From contig CADWAF010003163.1 in assembly GCA_902984215.1 (NCBI GenBank), forward strand, positions 1 through 18,525: 18,525 nt of DNA. The letters are read 5' to 3'. Made by a program: the position numbers and the translations under genes. The stretch is from Willaertia magna. Lineage: Eukaryota > Heterolobosea > Eutetramitea > Acrasida > Naegleriidae. A model generated the notes under the pieces. That model was not told where the DNA came from. It worked only from the letters and a program-made list of their open reading frames with translations, and did not search any database. Below are positions 17,158-18,525 of this stretch, piece after piece. Position 1 is the first letter of the stretch; every line of letters starts with the position of its first letter.

Positions 17158-18285
17158 TTAAACAAACAAACTTCTTTTATAGATTGATTGATTTTAATTT
17201 TTTAAAATATATACAAGAAAGATGTTTTGGTTTATATATTATTTATTTTAGTTAAATCTGTTATTATGGTAATTTTTTATTAGTTGTTTATAAAGAAAAT
17301 AAATAATTTTATATCTACAATCACATATAATTAGTTTTCCTTTTCAATTAATTTTTCTTTCAACTTTTTGAACTACCTTAATTAAATTATTATAAAATAT
17401 ATTAAAATCTATCGTGTCATCAATAAAGATTATATTATCTATAAATTGTTGTTGTTTAATAAATTTTTTATTAATAACCAATTTAGTAAAACTATTAAAT
17501 TAGTTACTATTGTTATTGTTGTAATTAATGAAAATATTTATTTTAATTTCTTTATGTTGATAAAATAAAGTAAAATTTTAATACTTAAAATTATCTAATT
17601 AATTACTAATAATATGGTTTAATCTTAATATTATATATGTGTAAAATCTATTAAATTATTTAAAGAAAGGGCCAAGATTTATGAAAATAAGATCAATCAA
17701 TTTAAATTTTGAAATCCATTTAAAGAAAGCCCTATCTTGTAGATTAAATGAAGATTTAATATTATTTAAATTAATTATGTTTAATTTTTTCAAGATTAAA
17801 ACTTTTTCTTTGTGAAGAAAAGTTTTTAAAATTATTTTAGACACTTTATTAAATATTAAATTAAATCTATAATCTAAAATATTAAAAACTCTATATTGGC
17901 TAATAATATTAAGTATTCTATAAATTGGGTGACAAGTTATAAAATTTATTAATCTTTTTTAAAAAAATGATTTCTTTAAATTGAATAATTTTTTATTTGT
18001 CAAGTTTAAAAATAGTGATTATATTATTATATTTATTATTAAATTCACAAAAACTATTAAAAATATTACATTAACCAATAAACTTTTGTAGGTAAAAAAT
18101 TATTGTTTTTTTTAGTGTGTTTCTGTAAGTTAATAATTTTGAAGTTAAATTTAGAAATATTATTTAAAATAATGTCTTTTTTAGTAAAAAATAAATTAAA
18201 TAAATTTATATCAACTATTCTTATATAACTACTTATTGTTAGTTATAAATATTAAATAAATTAAGTGACATTTATTTACTTGCAT
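17158..18285 (-). CDS. Candidate recoded or decayed ORF, unrecognised
   Basis: From ATG 18285 (MQVNKCHLIYLIF) one minus frame runs 376 codons to a double TAA at 17155-17160 with many internal TAR and two TGA (about 18209 and 17344). The middle part, with few stops, is protein-like: NFITCHPIYRILNII, RAFFKWISKFKLIDLIF, and near the end FIDNIIFIDDTIDF and KLIICDCRYKIIYFLYKQL. The ...FIDD... box recalls a polymerase motif, but the surroundings fit no reverse transcriptase I know, so I make no family call. Composition is extreme, and reading three stops as sense makes open frames cheap. Treat it as a hypothesis. The sequence from 18286 to 18525 is AT-rich with nothing identifiable. Confidence 0.25.
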
Positions 18286-18525
18286 TATTGATTAAATATT
18301 TTTTGATAACAAAGTAAACAAATAGTAAAATTATTATTAATTGCATTAATTTTAAATCTAGTAGATACTATCTTTTTAACAAAAGTTACAACTTAATTTT
18401 TAATTTTAATTACTTTTTATATACATCTTAGCAGTTTTATAGTTTTTTTAAGGAAAAAAAATAAAGGTTTTTTATAAAAATTTACAAAATCTATATAAAT
18501 TATACTGTTAACTATATAATTTATA

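Noticed and set aside
1..18525. tRNA, rRNA, CRISPR array or bacterial operon signals
   Set aside because: I found no cloverleaf, no rRNA core sequence, no regularly spaced repeat array, and no Shine-Dalgarno pattern; introns and LINE structure argue for a eukaryote.

Overview
The window looks like eukaryotic DNA from a very AT-rich genome, probably a protist or early-branching fungus. It is dominated by transposable elements. The clearest eukaryotic marks are two short spliceosomal introns (48 and 41 nt, both GTAAGT...TAG) in the plus-strand transposase gene, a non-LTR retrotransposon (LINE), and an XRN-type 5'-3' exoribonuclease. I cannot name the lineage.

Layout: (1) 1-1365, minus: N-terminal 455 codons of an XRN exoribonuclease, less AT-rich than the rest and preceded by a 22-nt A-run leader. 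(2) 1501-2352, plus: an unrecognised gene readable only through stop codons. (3) 4467-2349, minus: an unrecognised gene of transposon-protein character, broken by one frameshift in an A6 run. (4) 5539-4526, minus: a 2-oxoglutarate/Fe(II) dioxygenase resembling the TET/JBP family. (5) 7218-5830, minus: an unrecognised gene, divergent from (6) 7382-9687, plus: a three-exon transposase resembling the Transposase_21/Tnp2 (CACTA/CMC) family. (7) 14506 to about 9850, minus: a decayed LINE with ORF1, AP endonuclease, reverse transcriptase, RNase H and a Cys/His finger, ending in 17-nt tandem repeats. (8) 14900-18525: extremely AT-rich DNA with only weak coding signs.

The central puzzle is the stop codons. 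In several genes the frame, and recognisable family motifs, run straight through TAA/TAG at places where glutamine fits. Two TGA codons in the transposase also lie in frame, one exactly where the family has tryptophan. This is what a ciliate-like code (TAR = Gln, TGA = Trp/stop) would give. It is also what C-to-T/G-to-A decay of a standard-code element would give, because CAR becomes TAR and TGG becomes TGA. The XRN gene has 15 Gln codons and no TAR, and several catalytic residues in the elements are changed in ways explained by single transitions. Both points favour decay; long frames without indels favour recoding. The sequence alone does not settle it.

Genes 2 to 6 may form one large DNA transposon of about 8 kb that carries a DNA-modifying dioxygenase next to a transposase, an arrangement known in outline from fungal TET/JBP-bearing transposons. 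No terminal inverted repeats were found by eye, so the single-element idea is inference.
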